Of a DNA stretch of 64,000 bases, positions 46,510-60,798 are shown piece after piece. Both the position numbers and the translations under genes were made by a program. Location of the stretch: NCBI GenBank assembly GCA_009103225.1, contig RHPI01003244.1, forward strand, positions 276,903 to 340,902, in the 5' to 3' direction. Below the pieces are notes generated by a model that saw nothing but the letters and a program-made list of their open reading frames with translations, was not told where the DNA came from and searched no databases. Origin of the DNA: Chlorokybus atmophyticus. Its lineage: Eukaryota; Streptophyta; Chlorokybophyceae; Chlorokybales; Chlorokybaceae. Positions within the stretch are counted from its first letter, which is position 1. The number at the start of each line of letters is the position of its first letter.

Positions 46510-47052
46510 GCCACCGGCACACTTTTCAAACCCTAATTGGCAAATTGCAATTGGGAGTGGGAGTGCTAACTAACAGGAAGTTATGCAAGTGGGAGTGGGA
46601 GTGCTAACTAACAGGAAGTTATGTCCCCGTCGCGACTGTCTCCAACCGGCAACCTTCCGCTCCTTACGTAAGCTGTAACATTACGACCTTTTCTTCCGCT
46701 CGTGCACTGCCTGTGCGACCTGCTGCAAAGTGGGGCGGTGGAGCTAGCCCAGCTCCTGGCGGTGCGTGTGCGGGAAGAGGTGCGCCTTCCTCGGTGCAGC
46801 AACATCCATGTCAGTTGTCAAGGATTGCTGTACGCTGGCTTGCCGCAAATTGCCGTGAAGAGAGTGCAGCAGCAACCCAAGCAAGGTGTGGGCTAGCTCT
46901 GCATGGCCAATGCTTGCCAGCTTGATGGTGATGATGACTTCAGTGAACTTGCCTTGGTTGACGCTGTTTCCTTAGCTAGCTTGTAACCCTTTGCTGATCA
47001 GCCGTGCTGGTTCGCTTCTGCTTACACCTCCTTGTGTGCGCTCAAGGCTCTC
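46510..47052. promoter_or_regulatory. Divergent intergenic region, likely shared promoter zone
   Basis: About 540 bp between the start codons of two genes pointing away from each other. Contains the tandem duplication at 46551-46622. No firm TATA box was seen. Open frames here are short and overlap. Confidence 0.4.
46551..46622. repeat. 36-bp tandem duplication in the divergent promoter
   Basis: The unit GGGAGTGGGAGTGCTAACTA followed by ACAGGAAGTTATG and a short linker occurs twice in succession, essentially identical. It lies 40-110 bp upstream of the poly-Gln gene start, so it could duplicate a promoter element. Confidence 0.85.
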
Positions 47053-48725
47053 ATGCGTGCGTCCAGTCTGGCCGTGCGCGCGGCGTGCAGCGCAGGCTGG
47101 CGTGGCTTGTTGCAGACAGCCCCTGTGACCTCAACGACAGCTGGCAGCGTATTGCCGTTTGCACCGCAATCTAGGTTGCTATCTCCAACAAGCTTTCAGG
47201 CAAGTGCAGAGCGGTACCGTTTGCACAACGTACGTTCACTGTCTCAATGGGCCTGGCACAATGGACACGTGGCATGACTTGTTCATTGAGCATTCAACTG
47301 CTCTCCAGGCGTTTCGCACCAGGGCGGCCTCTCTAGCAGATGTTAAGACTGTCAAGCCGGCCGCTACTGCACCAGCCAGCGCAGGCAGCTTCCTCGTAAG
47401 CTGCGGCTGCCTGCAGATCTGTTGCGCTCTGCACAGAGTGCTCACCAGCGTGCCGTGCAGGCTGGTTTGCGTTTGCTGAGGGAGCAGCATATTGTTCCGC
47501 TGGTGCTTGGCTTCGCGGGCGCCATTCCTTTCCTGGCCTTCTCGCCGCTTGGAGAAGTCCTGTTGCCGTTGCCGGTAAGCCAGCCTACCCTGCCCTGTGT
47601 GTCAGCTGTGTTGGCATGTTGCGCTTTGCTTTATTAAAACCTATTTGGGTAACATGCGGTTTGGACAGCTTTGTACACATCAAGCGAATTCTTGCGAGCT
47701 AAGCGTAGCTGTGCTACGTCGGTGTTATCCAGTTGTAATTCGTCATGATTGTTTGTGTATATGCGTGGTTAACAGTCTTAACCGCTGTGCATGTGTTGTC
47801 AACTTCAGGGTTGGTTAGAAGGGACGCATGTGCGTGCTCAGGCTGCGTATGGTGCATCAATACTGTCGTTCTTGGGAGCTGTGCATTGGGGCTTAGCGAT
47901 TGCAAGTCATGGAGGTGAGACACGACGGTGAAAACAGTTGTGTTCTGTCTTTGTTCCTGTCTGCTAATGCTGTACCAATGCCTTGTTTGACGGTGGTGAT
48001 CAAGTCAATGTCGCAATGCACTTATGTGCATTCGTGCCCACAGCAACCGTTGCTGGACTGGCAGTGCCTCCAATGCTCAACGCTGCTAGGTGGGTGATGC
48101 TGTTGTCGTGTGCGGTGCGTGCGGCTCGAACTGTAGTCACTTGTATGCGTCGTTTAACAAAAACAACCTAAAATTGTGTCATGCTTGTGGCAAGATATGT
48201 TTGGGGTGTAACACCGTCTTTGATCTCGGCTGGCGCTTTGCTTCTACCACCCCTGCCTTGCTTGGCCACCCTTTTCACTGGACTAGGAGCGGTAAGTGTG
48301 CAGTTGTGTGCTGTTTGAGTTCCAGTACGTGTTCACCAGGGTATTCAGCTGTGAGTGCTGTTGCATGGTCATGAGCCAGCAAAGTTAGTAGACTTCTACA
48401 CTGGCAATGACCTTGCTGGCATTGTCTCTGCTAGGCTTATATTGTGGATCTGGAGTTTGCTAAGCGCTCGCTGCTCCCAAGATGGTGAGCTGACATGCAG
48501 CAGATAGCAAGCTTTGTGGGCGCTCACGCTCACGCACACGCGCACACTGACCTGACACGGGTGTTGCGCTGCAGGTACATGTCCTTGAGGCTACCTTTGA
48601 CCATAGTTGCCATGCTGAGCATAGGAGCAACCATGGGCGGCGCAATGCTGCCTCGCCCGCGCCCAGTGAAGGTGCCCGCTTCGTTACCACAAGAAGTCAA
48701 ACAGGAGCTAAACAAGAAGACGTGA
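47053..48725 (+). CDS. DUF3429 (TMEM69-like) membrane protein, probably mitochondrial, about 265 aa
   Basis: Eight exons join in phase: 47053-47199, 47309-47395, 47461-47574, 47809-47914, 48044-48089, 48195-48291, 48435-48484 and 48575-48725. The first donor is GC (CAG|GCAAGT), a recognised minor class; the others are GT. The N-terminus (MRASSLAVRAACSAGWRGL) is Arg/Ala/Ser-rich without acids, like a mitochondrial presequence. Four or five membrane segments follow, including VPLVLGFAGAIPFLAF, ASILSFLGAVHWGLAIA and PSLISAGALLLPPLPCLATL. Family hallmarks are present: FLGAVHWGLA in the second segment, RYVWGVTPSLI, and the closing LLPRWYMSLRLPLT with one more hydrophobic stretch. The function of the family is not established. 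A short charged tail ends the protein. Confidence 0.9.
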
Positions 48726-49019
48726 TATGCTGCTAGGATGGTATCAGCATAATGGGTAAGCGCTGGCAATCCGATCGACATGCCATGCGATAGGCCCTTG
48801 ATGCGTTCAATGGGACAGCGCTCTACTGTATATATAATGGTGGATGGTAGTACTGCCAGCAGTGGTGTGCAGCACTCTTAGAACAACCTGAGTACAGCGC
48901 ATAGCCTGAACGGTGCGGCCAATGCAAGCCCAAGCTGCACATGTTTGCCTCTTGTTCCTCTTTTCATACTGTAGCGTTTTTCTTGTATGCTGCATGGTTG
49001 CTCGTGTCACTGGAATGAG

Positions 49020-49269
49020 CACAGCTGCATGCCTGCCCCNNNNNNNNNNNNNNNNNNNNNNNNNNNNNNNNNNNNNNNNNNNNNNNNNNNNNNNNNNNNN
49101 NNNNNNNNNNNNNNNNNNNNNNNNNNNNNNNNNNNNNNNNNNNNNNNNNNNNNNNNNNNNNNNNNNNNNNNNNNNNNNNNNNNNNNNNNNNNNNNNNNNN
49201 NNNNNNNNNNNNNNNNNNNNNNNNNNNNNNNNNNNNNNNNNNNNNNNNNNNNNNNNNNNNNNNNNNNNN
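49020..49269. other. Assembly gap (N)
   Basis: 250 N, preceded by CCCC and followed by a CT-rich tract. The round length suggests a placeholder size. Confidence 0.98.
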
Positions 49270-49372
49270 ACCTCTCTCTCCCTTTCTCCCTCCCTCTCCC
49301 TCCCTCTCTCTCTCCCTCCCTCTCTCTCTCGCTCTCGCTCTCTCTCACTCGCTCTCGCTCTCGCTCTCTCTG
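49270..49372. repeat. CT-rich microsatellite
   Basis: About 100 bp of CCCTCTCTCT and GCTCTC repeats beside the N gap. Ser/Leu or Arg/Glu open frames across it are artefacts. Confidence 0.95.
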
Positions 49373-51018
49373 GCATGGCTACCGCTAAGCTACCACTTTG
49401 CATATACATACCCAGTATGCTGTACCTGCAAAACATATCACCTTATATGGTAGGTTTTTGCTTTGTGCGTCATCGGTGGGCGCGAAGTTTACCGCATGCA
49501 TGCATCTGGTGGCGACATCAGAGTTGTAGCCATTGTAGTTGGGAGTTGTAGTCGGCTTTGCGTGGTTGTTCATGTAGTCGTAATTGTGGTTGTGCACCTA
49601 CGATTGAGCTTGTGTTTGACAGTTGCGAGCGTGGCGCTGAATAATTTTGTTTTTCTGTTCTGAACTATGTGCTCTAGCTAAGTGCATTGGACGCAACAAG
49701 TGGCTGTGTGTGCCACTGTGCCAGCAAAGGCAAACCAGCAGTACAAGGTAGGCACAGGCGCACCGCATGCAAGGGAGGGCGTGGGTTGATAGGCAGAGGT
49801 AACACAGCCGACTAAGCTGTGGGCAAAATGGCCGTGTTGTCCTTTGTTCAGCGTATGCAGCGCTGGTATGGTATACACCATTATCTGAGCGACAGCTAGT
49901 GCTGCTCGTAGATGTATTCGCTTGCACGTAAGCTAGTGTATAAGCCTACGCTCCTCTGCTACAACGATGTTTGCAACGCTACCTAGTCAACAGTTTACCT
50001 TCATCGTCAGCGTGTAAGTGAGCTCAGCATGTGCAGCAGCGTGCCACCGGCGGCACCTTTGTCGGGGTCGGCCTGGACGCCGCTGTGGACAGAGCGAGGC
50101 GGATTGACCTCTGGCCTGATGGGGGCAATCTGTGAGGCCCATGAGCCTCGGAGCTTCCCTGCCGGTACTCTAACGTCAAAATATGCACAGTTGAAGCGGC
50201 TTTGTTCCGCTGTTTTTTCAGCTTGCCACTTGATTGCCTGTTGGTCGGCACACCAGCTTGCATGCATAGCTTGGGGATTCCCTTGCATGCCACCCATTGC
50301 GGCGTAGTTTTCCAAACGCTCTAGCATTCAGCATGATGGGTGTTATGTCTCAAGGTGAGTGGGTGCTATCTCATCCGCACTGCTGCCCTGGCGCATCCGT
50401 TTATCTGTAGAGACTTGGAGATCGAGGAATTGAACTCATGCACGGTGTAGCTAACGACAACAGCTCGTGTGTTTTACAATTACAAGTTGCAAGGGTTCGC
50501 AAAGGCCAGCTTGCATGCTGTTTCGCACGTAGCCGCTGTGAGAGCGTTTACGCACTAGGCAGAAGGCAAACGGATAATTTGGCTTTTATTGTCTTCTTCA
50601 GTGACCTGCAACAATGAAGACAGTTGAGCTTGCGTGTGTTTGCCTTAGCAGCAGCAGGCCGCACTTTCAGTTGTAGCCAGCTTTGTATTCTTGGCACCAT
50701 GTGTTTACCCTTCAACTGCGGTGCTTCCTGTGCGGCCATCTTGTCAGACGGTGTCCTTTCTTTGCAGGAGTGAGATGCCAACACGATGCAAACTATTCAT
50801 GCATTTGACTGCAAAGCAAGAGGCTGTCATGTTATGGTGTAGCATAGTTGGGTTTGTTGACTAAGCTCATGCTGTGTTTGAGTTGTTTAGCAGGTCAGAT
50901 GCACAAGGCTGAATCTGATTCGTTCCAGTGATAATGCACTGCAGGGGTGTAGTACGAGCGGTCCCACCGCAGGCAGCGTACTGGTGGCCTGCCGTGCGTA
51001 AAGTTTTGGCCGAGGAAC

Positions 51019-54000
51019 ATGGCACAGGACGGGGCTGTCAGGATCGCCCAGCGGACAGCCGTGCTTGTAAGAGCGCATGGGCCGGTATGCTACAAGTTGC
51101 TGTTTGTCAATCAATGGTGTAGTTTCTTTGGAAGGCTTTTGCAGTTGTGTGAGGCTGGGTGGTACCCACACCTGAGTTGTTGTTCTTTTTACCAGGACCC
51201 CAAGATGCAGAAGCTGCAAAGCAGACCGTTCTACCGCTTTGAGTAAGCATTTAGCCACAGCTTAAGTACTCTTGATGTGATGCTTTGGCAGTGCTAAGCA
51301 TCTTCCTGCAACGTGTATGCTTTGGCTGGGCTTTTATCATCATGCACCTGCTGATGTACTCCTGTTGCAGCTCTGGGACGACAACACTGTCGTGCTCAGG
51401 CGTGCTGCTGCCTGATTGCGCACAAGATGAAACTCGCGGACAGCTTGTGGTCACCGTGCACAGCGTAGTCGAGCCTTTTCTACGCCGCAGCGACAGCAAC
51501 GGCCACTCTGCAGCAACCACTCTTGAGCTGCTGCCGCGTGCGAGAGTGGAAGTTCTATTGCCAGTAAGGATAATTTGACAGCAAGGGTTGAGTGGGACAA
51601 AGCATCACATGACAGCCTGCTGTTGCAATGGCAAGCAGGTCTAATTGTCAATGCAATCTTGTGTTGTTAACCTCAAGTATGGCAGGGCACTGGACTTACG
51701 CCAGAGTCTCAGGCAAAATGGTTCACGGCGACGCTGATTGCTACGGTATGCCATGACCTGCTGCTGTGTCCCCTGTCAAGCAAGAGAGTGTTGCACTGTA
51801 CAAGCCAGTGTCAATGCTCATATGTAGCAACTGACAGGTGCCCCTGCCCGAGGCAGCAGCAGTATTGTCTGAACTGTTGAACTCACCAACGCACGGCGGC
51901 CCCAACAACATGTGGATGCAAGGCTGGACTGCCTCCGTACCACCAAAAGACAATGCCGTGAAGTGTGCACCCAACGCAAGCTCTGCAGCAGTGCTGGCAG
52001 TCCTGAGCATTCGGGACTGTCCTGCTGTGCGGCCAGGGAGCTGGCAAACAGCTGCTGCCTTGCAGCCGGGAGAACGTCTGATGGCATGCGGTTCTCCATT
52101 TGGGCTGCTGTCACCATTGCACTTCTTTAACACGTGAGACCGCATTTGTCTCACCATGGGCATAAGACCAAAGCCTATCACACATCCAACATAACCATTT
52201 GTGCGCACTTAGCGTAGCTGCAGGTATTCTGTCGAGTACACCATTCCCTGGTCAAAGCGCCAGCATAGCAATGGTGGACATCCGCTGTCACCCTGGTAAG
52301 ACCTCACTGGTATGTCCCACACGCTGAGGACAATCAATGAACACTGGCTTGCAGGCATGGAGGGCGGCCCTATTATCACCCGCGACGGACATATTGTGGG
52401 TATGGTGTGCGAACCTTTGCGTCAACGACAGACTCATGGAGAGGTTCAGGTGTGCCCGCTGTAACTGTGTAACCCAAGCAACAGGCGGAGCAGCTTGCAT
52501 CGCACTTCACCGTCATGTCTACCAATCGTGCACTGACAAAGCTTACCTTGCTTGCAACTGTACTGACTGCTTGTACTGACTGTTCTCTTACCAACGCCAG
52601 ATTATGCTGACCGCGGACGGTATTGCTTCCGCACTGTATAAACAACTGGGCATTATGCTTCCTTTGTGTGCAACAGAAGCCTGTCAGCCAGCATCCCAAT
52701 CTGCCGCTGTGATCGGCCATCCCGCAGTGGACTCATCAGTTGTGTCGCGTGCGTGTCAAGCGGTGGTGTTGATAGAGACGGCCCCTGGGTCTTGGGCATC
52801 TGGTGTGATTATCAGCAGTCAAGGGCACATCCTGACCAATGCACACCTGCTAGAGCCTGAGCGCTTCAAGAGGAAGGCGCGGATGCCCGAGCGATTTGCG
52901 TCTCAGATAAGTGCTGGCAGCAGCTGCATTGCAACGGCCGGCGACAGTACTCAACAACCAATCTGTCGAGTCAAAGTCAACGGTGCACAGCAGTCGGCTT
53001 GGCTCACTGCTCGTGTCATCTTTGTAGCGCAAGGCGCTTTGGACGTTGCATTACTGCAGGTTTGTTTGCAGCCTAATGGTTACTTAAGCAAGTTGAGTAG
53101 CACACTTGCGATGATGCCAATGAGGCCGGTTGTCTTACACAGTTGCTGCAGCTACCAGAGAGTCTTCACTTCTTATCCCCAGCGCGAACTGCTGCTGTTG
53201 AAGGAATGCCGGTCGCAGTGATGGGTCATGGCTTATTTGGGCCAACGGCAGGTATGTGTGTGACCTGTGTAGTGAGTTTCACACCAGCTGTGTTCACTTC
53301 TGTCAACTCGTGCAGACTTGGCGGCCAGAACATGCGCAGGAGTGGTTTCTCGGGTAGTTCTGGGCAATTGCGAGTTTTGCTGTAATCAGATGCCAATGCT
53401 GGTAGAGACTACAGCTGCTGTGCATGCAGGTTTGCCTTTATTGTGCGTCCATTGCTGGCATGCTATCAACTGTGCCTTGCATGGCACCATCATCATCATC
53501 ATCATCATTAACATCATTATCATTGCTTGGCTGCATGGCAGGCAGTAGTGGCGGCGCTGTCATCGACACCCGTGGTGATCTTGTGTCTCTCATCACCAGG
53601 TAATTGCTGCAATACTACTTAGCATGAGAACTCGCATTGGCTGAGCTGTCATAGGGGTGAGTATCTGTTGCACGATTTGAGTGTTTCGGGCCGCACGTTG
53701 CTAGTTGCTGACTGCTGCTTCGGCAACAGCAATGCCAGACATAGTGATGGCGCATACCTGCCTCACCTCAACTTCAGCATTGCAGTTCAAGCTTTGCAAC
53801 CAGTCTGGCAATACACAAGCGCAACTGGTATGTAGTAATCTGTGGTTTCTATGTGTATAAAAGCCAACTTGTAACCTTAACAGCAAGAATGCGACATGAA
53901 AGTTTCCGACTGCAACTGTGTGCTGCGTTATGCAGCAGGAGAAGGTGTCGTGAATGAGGCTGTACTGCACAAGTTGAACGCTACGCATCCCACCGATGCA

Positions 54001-54180
54001 GCAGTCTGGGCTTTGGCACTCCCAAACATTGAACAGCCCAAGCCGTCAGACTCTTTGCAAGACCAGATGGTATCAAGACTCCAAGACCTAAAGGGCTCTC
54101 AGTTTGCTAGATTTGTTAAGAATTCAAGTTTTCCTGGCAACAGCCTCCGTTCAACTCCACACACAAGAAGCCGCTTATAG
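51019..54180 (+). CDS. DEG15: Peroxisomal processing protease, DEG15/TYSND1 type, about 653 aa
   Basis: Thirteen exons join in phase: 51019-51084, 51196-51242, 51371-51563, 51686-51745, 51838-52133, 52213-52295, 52355-52449, 52601-53059, 53152-53251, 53316-53429, 53542-53599, 53730-53827 and 53888-54180. The N-terminal part has the first family block (SGTTTLSCSGVLLP) and GSPFGLLSPLHFFN, then GMEGGPIITRDGHIVG, which is trypsin-like but lacks the active Ser. The C-terminal half carries the active triad of trypsin-like Deg proteases: His in GHILTNAHLLEP, Asp in GALDVALLQ and Ser in HAGSSGGAVIDTRG. MGHGLFGPTA and HLNFSIAVQAL are further hallmarks. The protein ends in Ser-Arg-Leu, a peroxisomal PTS1 signal. 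In plants and animals this enzyme removes PTS2 presequences in the peroxisome matrix. The start fits the family, which begins just before the AVLVRAHGPDPK block. Confidence 0.95.
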
Positions 54181-54302
54181 CAGTGCCGTGTCGTGTGCGT
54201 TGCTTCACTGTGGTTCATGTCGCAAGGCAGCAAAGCAAACTACCGTTCATGCAAATAGCCCCCTCCCTCCTCCCACCCTGCAGATAGCGGAGGGCAGGTG
54301 AG

Positions 54303-55896
<1,594 letters not shown>

Positions 55897-58800
55897 ATGA
55901 GCAGCTTCTTTACAGCCCCTCCTCCGTCAGGGCAAAGCGTTTATATCCGTTGTTGCTGCTGCTGCTACTGCTGTTGTTGCTGCTTTTCTCAACAATTGCC
56001 ATTGGTCTTATTGGTCTTATTGTGGGTGATGTTGTTTGCATTGATCTGCTAGTAGTTGAGCATTTGGTGCTGTATTGTTTGTGCTGAATGGAAAGCTTTG
56101 TTGCGTTGTGTTTTCAGATGATGAGGACGGCGACATTGACCGAGATAATGTCGAGGATGATCACCACCACCACGGCTGTCGCCAATGTCAAGCTAGCTGG
56201 TTTGCTCACAAGTACACATCGACGGAGTTTATGGCAATTCTGTCAGCTTACATGTCATCGGTAAGTCTCCACCAGCACATTGGCTTCATGTAAAGGTTGC
56301 GCGAAAACACATGACTAGTCATCACTAATGCGAGCCTTCCCCCTCGCCCTGCACCTCACACGCATGCGCACAACCTGCAAGCTGCATGCACGCACGCATG
56401 CACGCTATGCATTGCCAATGGCAGCTGCAGCAGGTGCCAACGACCAACATGCACGCTACACTTATGCACACACGCAGCATTTGCCCCCCTGCACCTGACA
56501 CGTGCATACGCACGAAGCACCCGTACTGTCCATTTGCACATTAGGTGCATTGATCTCTCTTTTTCAGGTGCGACTGTGCATCCACTTGTAGGTCCATCAG
56601 CATGCTGTGATTTTAAACCGTGTGATTTGCGGCAGGTTTCGGCACATATGATGATGCCGCCACTGGAGCCGGTCCATACACCTGCCAATGCGTCACAAAC
56701 AGACAGTAGCAAAGGTGCAAAGAAAGCTTCATGCCATGGGCTTAGAAGGGCTTTTTCCAACGCCAAGTATGAGGCAGCGCAAGCAAAGAGTGCTAAACAA
56801 AAAGTAAGCGCTTTTTTAAAAATGAAGTGTGTTTTTAGGAGTCGTGTGTCTTATAGTTACCATTATATTCTGTAGGCAACCACAATACCCTCAACTGCAA
56901 TCAAGAGTGGGGCTGCAAGCCCGAAACCATGCGCTGCTGCTAACAGCAAACTAAGTTAAAAAAGCAAACCGCATGGTTTATTGTAAAATGTAGGCGTGCG
57001 CTTTCCTCTCTTATTAATGATTGCTATCATACATGCAGCCGCAGACAATGACAGCGTGGATGTGCTGGATCTTTTGCTGCCGAGGCTGCATACGGCTAGC
57101 GAGGGCGATAGCGATAGTATGCCGGAGGTCATACTTTGTTTAACCAATGATGACGAGTCGAAAGAAGACTGTTGCAATTTTTGCTATGACGAGGACATTG
57201 AAGAGGAAGACGATGTAGACTACTACAGCAATGGCGTGGACGCGGATTATGCGGACGATAGTTATTACAGCACAAGCAAGCTGTATATGTTTTCTTACGC
57301 CTGCACCGTGCGGAGCTGCCCTCAGGGCTTGCGGCGCCTTGTATCGCTACGGGTTTTGCCCTACCAAACAGGTGCGCCCTGCTCGCGCTCAAAAAAAGAA
57401 AAACGACCCTGCAGCAAAGAAAAGCTTCGCCAGTAGGTATGTTTATTCTCGCCGTAGGCTTATGTAGCTTGGAGGTGCTTGGTGTGCAGACACCATGCAG
57501 TTGGCGTGTTTCCGACACAAGCAACTTTGCAAGCATGCGCGTGTGGGTCGACGTTCCATATGCGCCAGCATGACTTGCCAATGTTGTGCTCACGCTAGTG
57601 TTATACTAGAGAGCAGGATCGCCAAGAGCGGGAGAAAGCAAATGCTCAAAGAGTGGAGTTGCGTAGGGTATGTGGGTGCATGTCTGTGTCTGGTGGCATG
57701 TCGCAGCGCGAGTTGTACGTCAACCGCAACTTGAGTTGTTGAGCAAGAAAGGGTTGCATGTCTAATGCAAGCGTTCTGCAATGCAGCAAAAGATACTGGC
57801 AAAGCGTACACGAGCTTCGAAAGCTTCACAAGATGGTTCGCCTTGCTGTTTGGCTTTGCCATGAGTGATGGTGCACCATCACTTATTGCGGTTTCTATGC
57901 ACCAGTACCATCCTGAACCGTTGATGTGCTGGCATTACAAGTGCGAGATATCACGTGCTTGCTTTGAACTTCTATATCACATGCACTTTTCATGGCGCGG
58001 TTGCGGGGTGTCGACTACGCCTTCAAGCATTGCATGTAGGCTGGGTATAGTGACGCGTGTTTAATTGTCTTGCAGATTGGTTCGAAAACTGTCGTTGCGA
58101 AAGAGCTAGTAGAACGCACAAGACTAGAGCACGAGCAGGGGTTGGCACGTGCGCGAGCTGCTTTGGGGATGGTATAAGAGCAGCCAAAAGATTGCGAAAG
58201 GTCGGATCAAATCTGATTTGTACGGAGTCATGTGGACTGTGTCTATTGCAGATGCTGTGCGCGCATGCTTATCTTCCTACACTGGTGCGCAAAATGATTG
58301 CAACTTGTGTTTACCTTTGCTGCCGTCACAAACTGCACGGGTGAGGTTGTCCAAGCGGCAACAATGGAGCGCGAAAAACTTGTTTTGTCTATAGCATATG
58401 ATAAAAAGCTTTGTTCGAAAAAACAACGAGTTAAACACGATATGGACAAGGCACCCTTAGTCATTAAAGCAAGTACGCACATCAATGACATGCGATAGCT
58501 TTGTTTTATTTTCAAGCAAGCTGATTGAAATGATGGCCGCTTGCACAGCAGGAAGTTAATGAAACAGAGAAACAACCAGTCCTTACTACATGCAAGTCTA
58601 GAGGCCGTATACCTAAACAGGTCAACCTTGCTGTGTTTGCGGTCTGAAAACTGTGCCAGTCTGTGTCAGCCTAGCTTTAGGGCAACGGACATGCTGATAG
58701 TGTTGGTGTATATATATAGGTTGCAGAGCACCCGCCCTTACCGGCGTCAGCGCTGCGCGTCCTAAAGGAGCCTCCCATTGCAAGTGTTGATACGCATAAG

Positions 58801-60514
58801 CGGACTCCCATGCCAGTATCAATGGAAAACTGATGAGGTCAATTTGATAGTGCTGCAGCGGGATAACGACCCGGGAGAAAGAATCACCATCAGCTCGAAG
58901 CAAGCCCAAGGTAAGGTTTGTGTATGATATACACAGCCGTTGCATCCCCTGTGTCCAATATGTGGAGCTACGGTCATGTTTAGAGCAAAGTTAAGGAGTA
59001 AAAGAACAAGAAGTGCTGGTTTCAGACTTCTTTGCAATCAACGGTCCTAAACACAGCTATGTAGAGCAACTCCCTAGGCAACACCCAAGGCAACACATGG
59101 AGTACCCGTCCTTCTTTTCACCTGAGGCCAGCTGTCCACTAGTCACACCGCGCACATCGCCACCGCCACCACCATCACCACCTGCAATCAAGAACACAAT
59201 AGCTCCCACATCACTTGGAATAACTCTTGCAAGCCCACCACCATGTGTAGCCTATAATACTTCACTTTCCCCATCACCTGCCGCGCATTCTATGTTCGAG
59301 TTGCTATCAAGCCTACAGCCCGAAAGTATGTATTTAGTTAGTACGGTGGGCACATACTAGTTTGCAACAGCGCTATCATTGCATGTTATCGGCTATGTAT
59401 GGAGTAAGCCACCAGAGTAGATCAAGTCAATACTAGCACCAGAGTCAGTACTGAATTAGGCTTTTGACCAGATTGTCGCCTGCAACCGCGAGACGCTTAG
59501 TGTGTATGGCGAGGGGTCTTCGTCCTGCCATTGGATAGCATTCTTAGCAGCGAGTTCATCGTGGAAGGGTCGTGGACTATTGCTTTACAATGTCGAGACG
59601 AATGAGCTACTCGGCTTGTGGAAGTCGCACTCTGGCGTCAAACGCATGGAAGGCGGCATCAATGCGGTGTATTTCGTTAAGGCTGAGGAACTAGAGCGGC
59701 CGCTAAAGCTGCAGCAAATGCGCACTGTGCTTTCATAGTTTGCGGCTTCGCAGCTTCCCGCATTTGCGACCACAACTGCAATAGAGAAGCTTATGAGAGC
59801 GCTGCGCCATGTGCACGTCCAACGCAAAGGCAGGTCACAAACGCCTGCATCCGTCGACAGTCAAAGCATGCCGCTCAGTCCCCTCCCAACAACCGCAACC
59901 GCAACCATCACCGGCATCCTTGCAGCCTGCCTCTGTTGCTGATGACAATCTGATGGCACTCTTCCCGCACCTCTTTCGAAGGGTACGTCATTATTGAAGG
60001 CCTTGTCTATGCATTGCACCCACTTTGACCTCATTGTACAATTGACGTCGGCCACCTCGACGGCGACTTCCACTAGCACACCCGCCTCGCATAGCAGCTC
60101 AGTGCAATGTTGGCCGACACATACTTTGATGGGTGCTGCGAATACCTTCTGCACCATCCAGTCGGCCTAGCACAGCAAGTATGTGTTGCTCGACTGGTTC
60201 AGCTGTGCTTGCCAGTGCGCATGTTCGTTTTGCATCATGCTAATGGGCGCTCAATATGCAGCCTCCTCGCTGCATGATAATGAGGCACCTCCTTGTGCGG
60301 GTGCACTTGGACAACTTTGTTACCGTCCTTTCATAAACTCTACCAGATGCACATCTATTGCACCGCATGCTGTAGAGCCTGCATGGCTAGCGACTTGTGA
60401 CCAATCATGGCCAGTATATTAGCTCACATTCTTTTTGTCTAGGTGGCTGCCATTTGCCGTTATGGCCATCGTTACGAGTGTCTCCCAACCAAACAGCACC
60501 CAAAGCAGGACTAA
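55897..60514 (+). CDS. Unrecognised multi-exon gene with acidic, Pro-rich and possible DCD-like parts
   Basis: Exon-like pieces with good splice sites: start ATG 55897 (MSSFFTAPPPSGQS), 56118-56260 (CQASWFAHKYTSTEFMA), 56568-56803 (LRRAFSNAKYEAAQAKSAKQ), from 57039 a strongly acidic exon (YDEDIEEEDDVDYYSNG), a piece ending 57436 (YRYGFCPTKQVRPARAQKK), 57599-57667 (YTREQDRQEREKANAQ), 58076-58171, 58549-58620 (KSRGRIPKQ, AT-hook-like), 59026-59325 (Pro/Ser-rich), about 59480-59982, and last exon 60443-60514 (CRYGHRYECLPTKQ, then TAA). The 59490-59735 part, with LLLYNVETNELLGLW and a following SHSG, resembles the core strands of the plant DCD domain; this is a tentative likeness. Two places share an R-Y-G ... 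C-x-P-T-K-Q pattern. Phases are not all reconciled, so some exons are missing or misplaced. Nuclear function is a guess. Confidence 0.4.
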
Positions 60515-60798
60515 TACTTCCAGAGCATGTCGTTCTGGCATCTGGACGGAAAGGCGACTGGCCCTGGTTCGTGCACGTGGCATGCATATGCACACGCATG
60601 GTGCTCATTGTTGGACCAATAGCAGGTGAACCAATCTTGTTGCTATCTTGCAGGAGTAATATGAACGGCAAACAGCTATAGACGCTCAAGCAAGTACGTG
60701 CCGCCACTTTCATGGAGCCCGTCGACATGCAGTTACCACTTGCTCAAGGTGCAGAATTGGTGTGATTTATGTGCATCGGTTGGACTTCATGCACTTAG
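60515..60798. other. Short intergenic stretch
   Basis: 3' flank of the preceding gene, up to the target duplication CTTAG (60794-60798) of the miniature retrotransposon. Nothing else seen. Confidence 0.5.

Larger units (their letters stand above)
48726..51018. other. Intergenic between DUF3429 and DEG15 genes, with gap and possible small minus-strand gene
   Basis: Contains an N gap (49020-49269), a CT-rich run (49270-49372) and mixed sequence. On the minus strand two stretches look faintly coding: 50555-50760 (MAAQEAPQLKGKHM, then after an AG acceptor VTEEDNKSQIIRLPSA and a stop) and 50007-50180 (VPAGKLRGSWASQIAPIRP). The splice pattern cannot be settled by eye, so no separate gene is called. 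50760-51018 should include the DEG15 promoter. Confidence 0.4.

Noticed and set aside
48807-49551. Long frames across the gap with Arg/Glu or Ser/Leu repeats
   Set aside because: Translations of N and of the CT-rich microsatellite.
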